Below are positions 13,923 through 14,969 of a stretch of DNA of 14,969 nt, in pieces (within the stretch, counting starts at the first letter, position 1; every line of letters starts with the position of its first letter). The translations under genes and the position numbers were made by a program. The notes beneath the pieces were generated by a model. It worked only from the letters and a program-made list of their open reading frames with translations, searched no databases and was not told where the DNA came from. Source of the DNA: Candidatus Thiodiazotropha taylori (GTDB taxonomy: Bacteria; Pseudomonadota; Gammaproteobacteria; Chromatiales; Chromatiaceae); contig JAHRHW010000059.1 of the NCBI GenBank assembly GCA_019100305.1, positions 1 to 14,969 of the forward strand. Reading direction: 5' to 3'.

Positions 13923-14969
13923 TCAGGGTGCTATCCAACCAGTGAGATTAACGATTCCTCCTTTGCCGTCAGTTTTAGCTACATAGAACCCCCGTGATGC
14001 AAACCTTTGATCCGGCGCCATGCTGAGGCGAGGGAAGATTGAGGTATAAGGTAAGTCATCAATCATGTGTTCAATCTTTTCAATCATGTAGTCGCGATAG
14101 AAATAGCCACGAATGTGCTTAACCGCATCGCCCAGCACCTTCAGCGAAAAGTAGGCGTTGGCTTGAATCTCTTTGCTCTCTTTATTATAGATCCTTTTTG
14201 CTCTGAACCAACCGGTTGAACGGATCAGCAACCTGTTCAACTTATCGGGCATTTCAGCACTGTGAATAAACAGAACAGAGTCCGTCAAGTCCTGCGGAAT
14301 AAGCTTGGTGTCTGTTCCATAATATTGACTGGAGAGCATGATCAACTCAGCGCTGTTAAGCTGCCCGCTGTTGAAGAGTTGTTCTGATTTGCCTCTATCC
14401 AGCCACAAAACGACTGTATCGTCCTTGCCTATCCGGAAATCGCTCGATGCTTGGTCGCCAAGTTGCCCCAGAGAAACCGAGTCTACGCTGATTCCAGCCT
14501 TATTCAGCTCATCAATCAGCGCGTTGGATGAGATGGAACTCAGCATGTCAGATTCATCATGAATCTGCACGACACGTGCGGCAGGACGATTCTTGCGGAT
14601 ATAGGAGGCAACCGCTTCAGACTCATGCGACGCCCCCTTGTTCAGATAGATGGTGTAGTAGTTCTCATCACTGATCACCGGCTGCTGCGTCGTAGGGAAA
14701 AGACAGGGTATGCCATGCCCTTCACAAAACTCACTGACCCGGCTCCAGCCTGTCGGAACCAGCCCGTTGACCAGCGCGAATACCGGTTGCTTTGTATAGT
14801 ATGTGCTCAGTTGTTCCGGCCAGCTCGCTTCATCACCTTTCAGTTCCCAAACATGGATCTGCCACTTACGATAGGGCTTGAACATCCACTCCTTGTGCCA
14901 TGGCGCATTCTTGGCCCGTTTTGTCTCATATCTGGTTTCAATGTTCTTCTGCTCGACATAGGTCTCCAT
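13923..14969 (-). CDS. Periplasmic substrate-binding protein, type 1 fold (C-terminal part)
   Basis: The 348 visible residues look like most of a type 1 periplasmic binding fold, as in branched-chain amino acid (LivK-like) receptors. Residues about 36-100 form the end of lobe 1 (PVFALVNGLVPTGW, then IPCLFPTT), about 118-250 form lobe 2, and the conserved tail PRLSMAPDQRFASRGFYV (313-330) with final GWIAP recalls proteins named cytochrome c/ABC transporter substrate-binding protein. The first residue is a Met exactly at the window edge, but no signal peptide is present and the first strand and helix of the fold are missing. It therefore almost certainly continues beyond 14969, possibly into an N-terminal cytochrome c. 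It is not followed by ABC transporter genes; the sensor gene lies 40 bp downstream, so it more likely serves as a ligand receptor for signalling than for uptake. That role is inference. Confidence 0.75.
   Translation of the reverse strand: METYVEQKNIETRYETKRAKNAPWHKEWMFKPYRKWQIHVWELKGDEASWPEQLSTYYTKQPVFALVNGLVPTGWSRVSEFCEGHGIPCLFPTTQQPVISDENYYTIYLNKGASHESEAVASYIRKNRPAARVVQIHDESDMLSSISSNALIDELNKAGISVDSVSLGQLGDQASSDFRIGKDDTVVLWLDRGKSEQLFNSGQLNSAELIMLSSQYYGTDTKLIPQDLTDSVLFIHSAEMPDKLNRLLIRSTGWFRAKRIYNKESKEIQANAYFSLKVLGDAVKHIRGYFYRDYMIEKIEHMIDDLPYTSIFPRLSMAPDQRFASRGFYVAKTDGKGGIVNLTGWIAP

Noticed and set aside
1..14969. Mobile elements, CRISPR arrays, tRNA or rRNA genes
   Set aside because: No tandem spaced repeats, transposase or integrase motifs, cloverleaf-like segments or rRNA-like sequence were seen on either strand by reading.

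Overview
The window reads as chromosomal DNA of a free-living or symbiotic gammaproteobacterium. It is moderately GC-balanced and densely coded. It carries a class I fructose-bisphosphate aldolase that closely follows the enterobacterial FbaB sequence as I recall it, two outer-membrane-type lipoproteins, an RND efflux pair, an AraC/OruR-like regulator and a HisKA_3-type sensor. The style of the final operon (an ABC-type periplasmic binding protein of the family often fused to cytochrome c, next to a sensor kinase) would suit a sulfur-oxidising or respiratory lineage, but this is inference and no taxonomic marker is present. I see no rRNA, tRNA, CRISPR array, transposase or integrase.

Left part (1-3708), all on the minus strand. 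At the left edge is a truncated multi-spanning membrane protein, preceded by a TetR-family regulator whose promoter holds three copies of a 6-bp operator-like half-site. Next comes a compact three-gene unit transcribed SDR oxidoreductase, then AraC-type regulator, then secreted or membrane-anchored lipase. The first two genes overlap by 4 bp (ATGA) and the lipase starts within about 23 bp of the regulator stop.

Middle part (3709-10754). A class I aldolase gene (fbaB) runs rightward from a recognisable promoter and converges, with only 3 bp between stop codons, on a gene for a lipoprotein serine hydrolase with an extra N-terminal beta-rich region. Divergent from that hydrolase is an RND efflux operon: lipoprotein adaptor followed by a 1016-aa inner-membrane permease. 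No outer-membrane channel gene is linked here.

Right part (10755-14969). A small unknown protein (84 aa, strong ribosome binding site) is divergent from a secreted DegP/HtrA-like protease with one PDZ domain that starts at TTG. The protease gene converges on a minus-strand operon that enters from the right edge: the C-terminal part of a periplasmic binding protein, then a two-TM sensor protein. The sensor has an intact HisKA_3 phospho-acceptor region, but its ATP-binding domain looks badly degenerate and its periplasmic domain contains an EF-hand-like acidic loop. This last pair is the most unusual thing in the window and the best candidate for an undescribed signalling module.

Several starts were moved from the longest possible reading frame because ribosome binding sites, promoter position or family length favour an internal start: SDR 3708, fbaB 3944, small protein 11131, sensor 13882.
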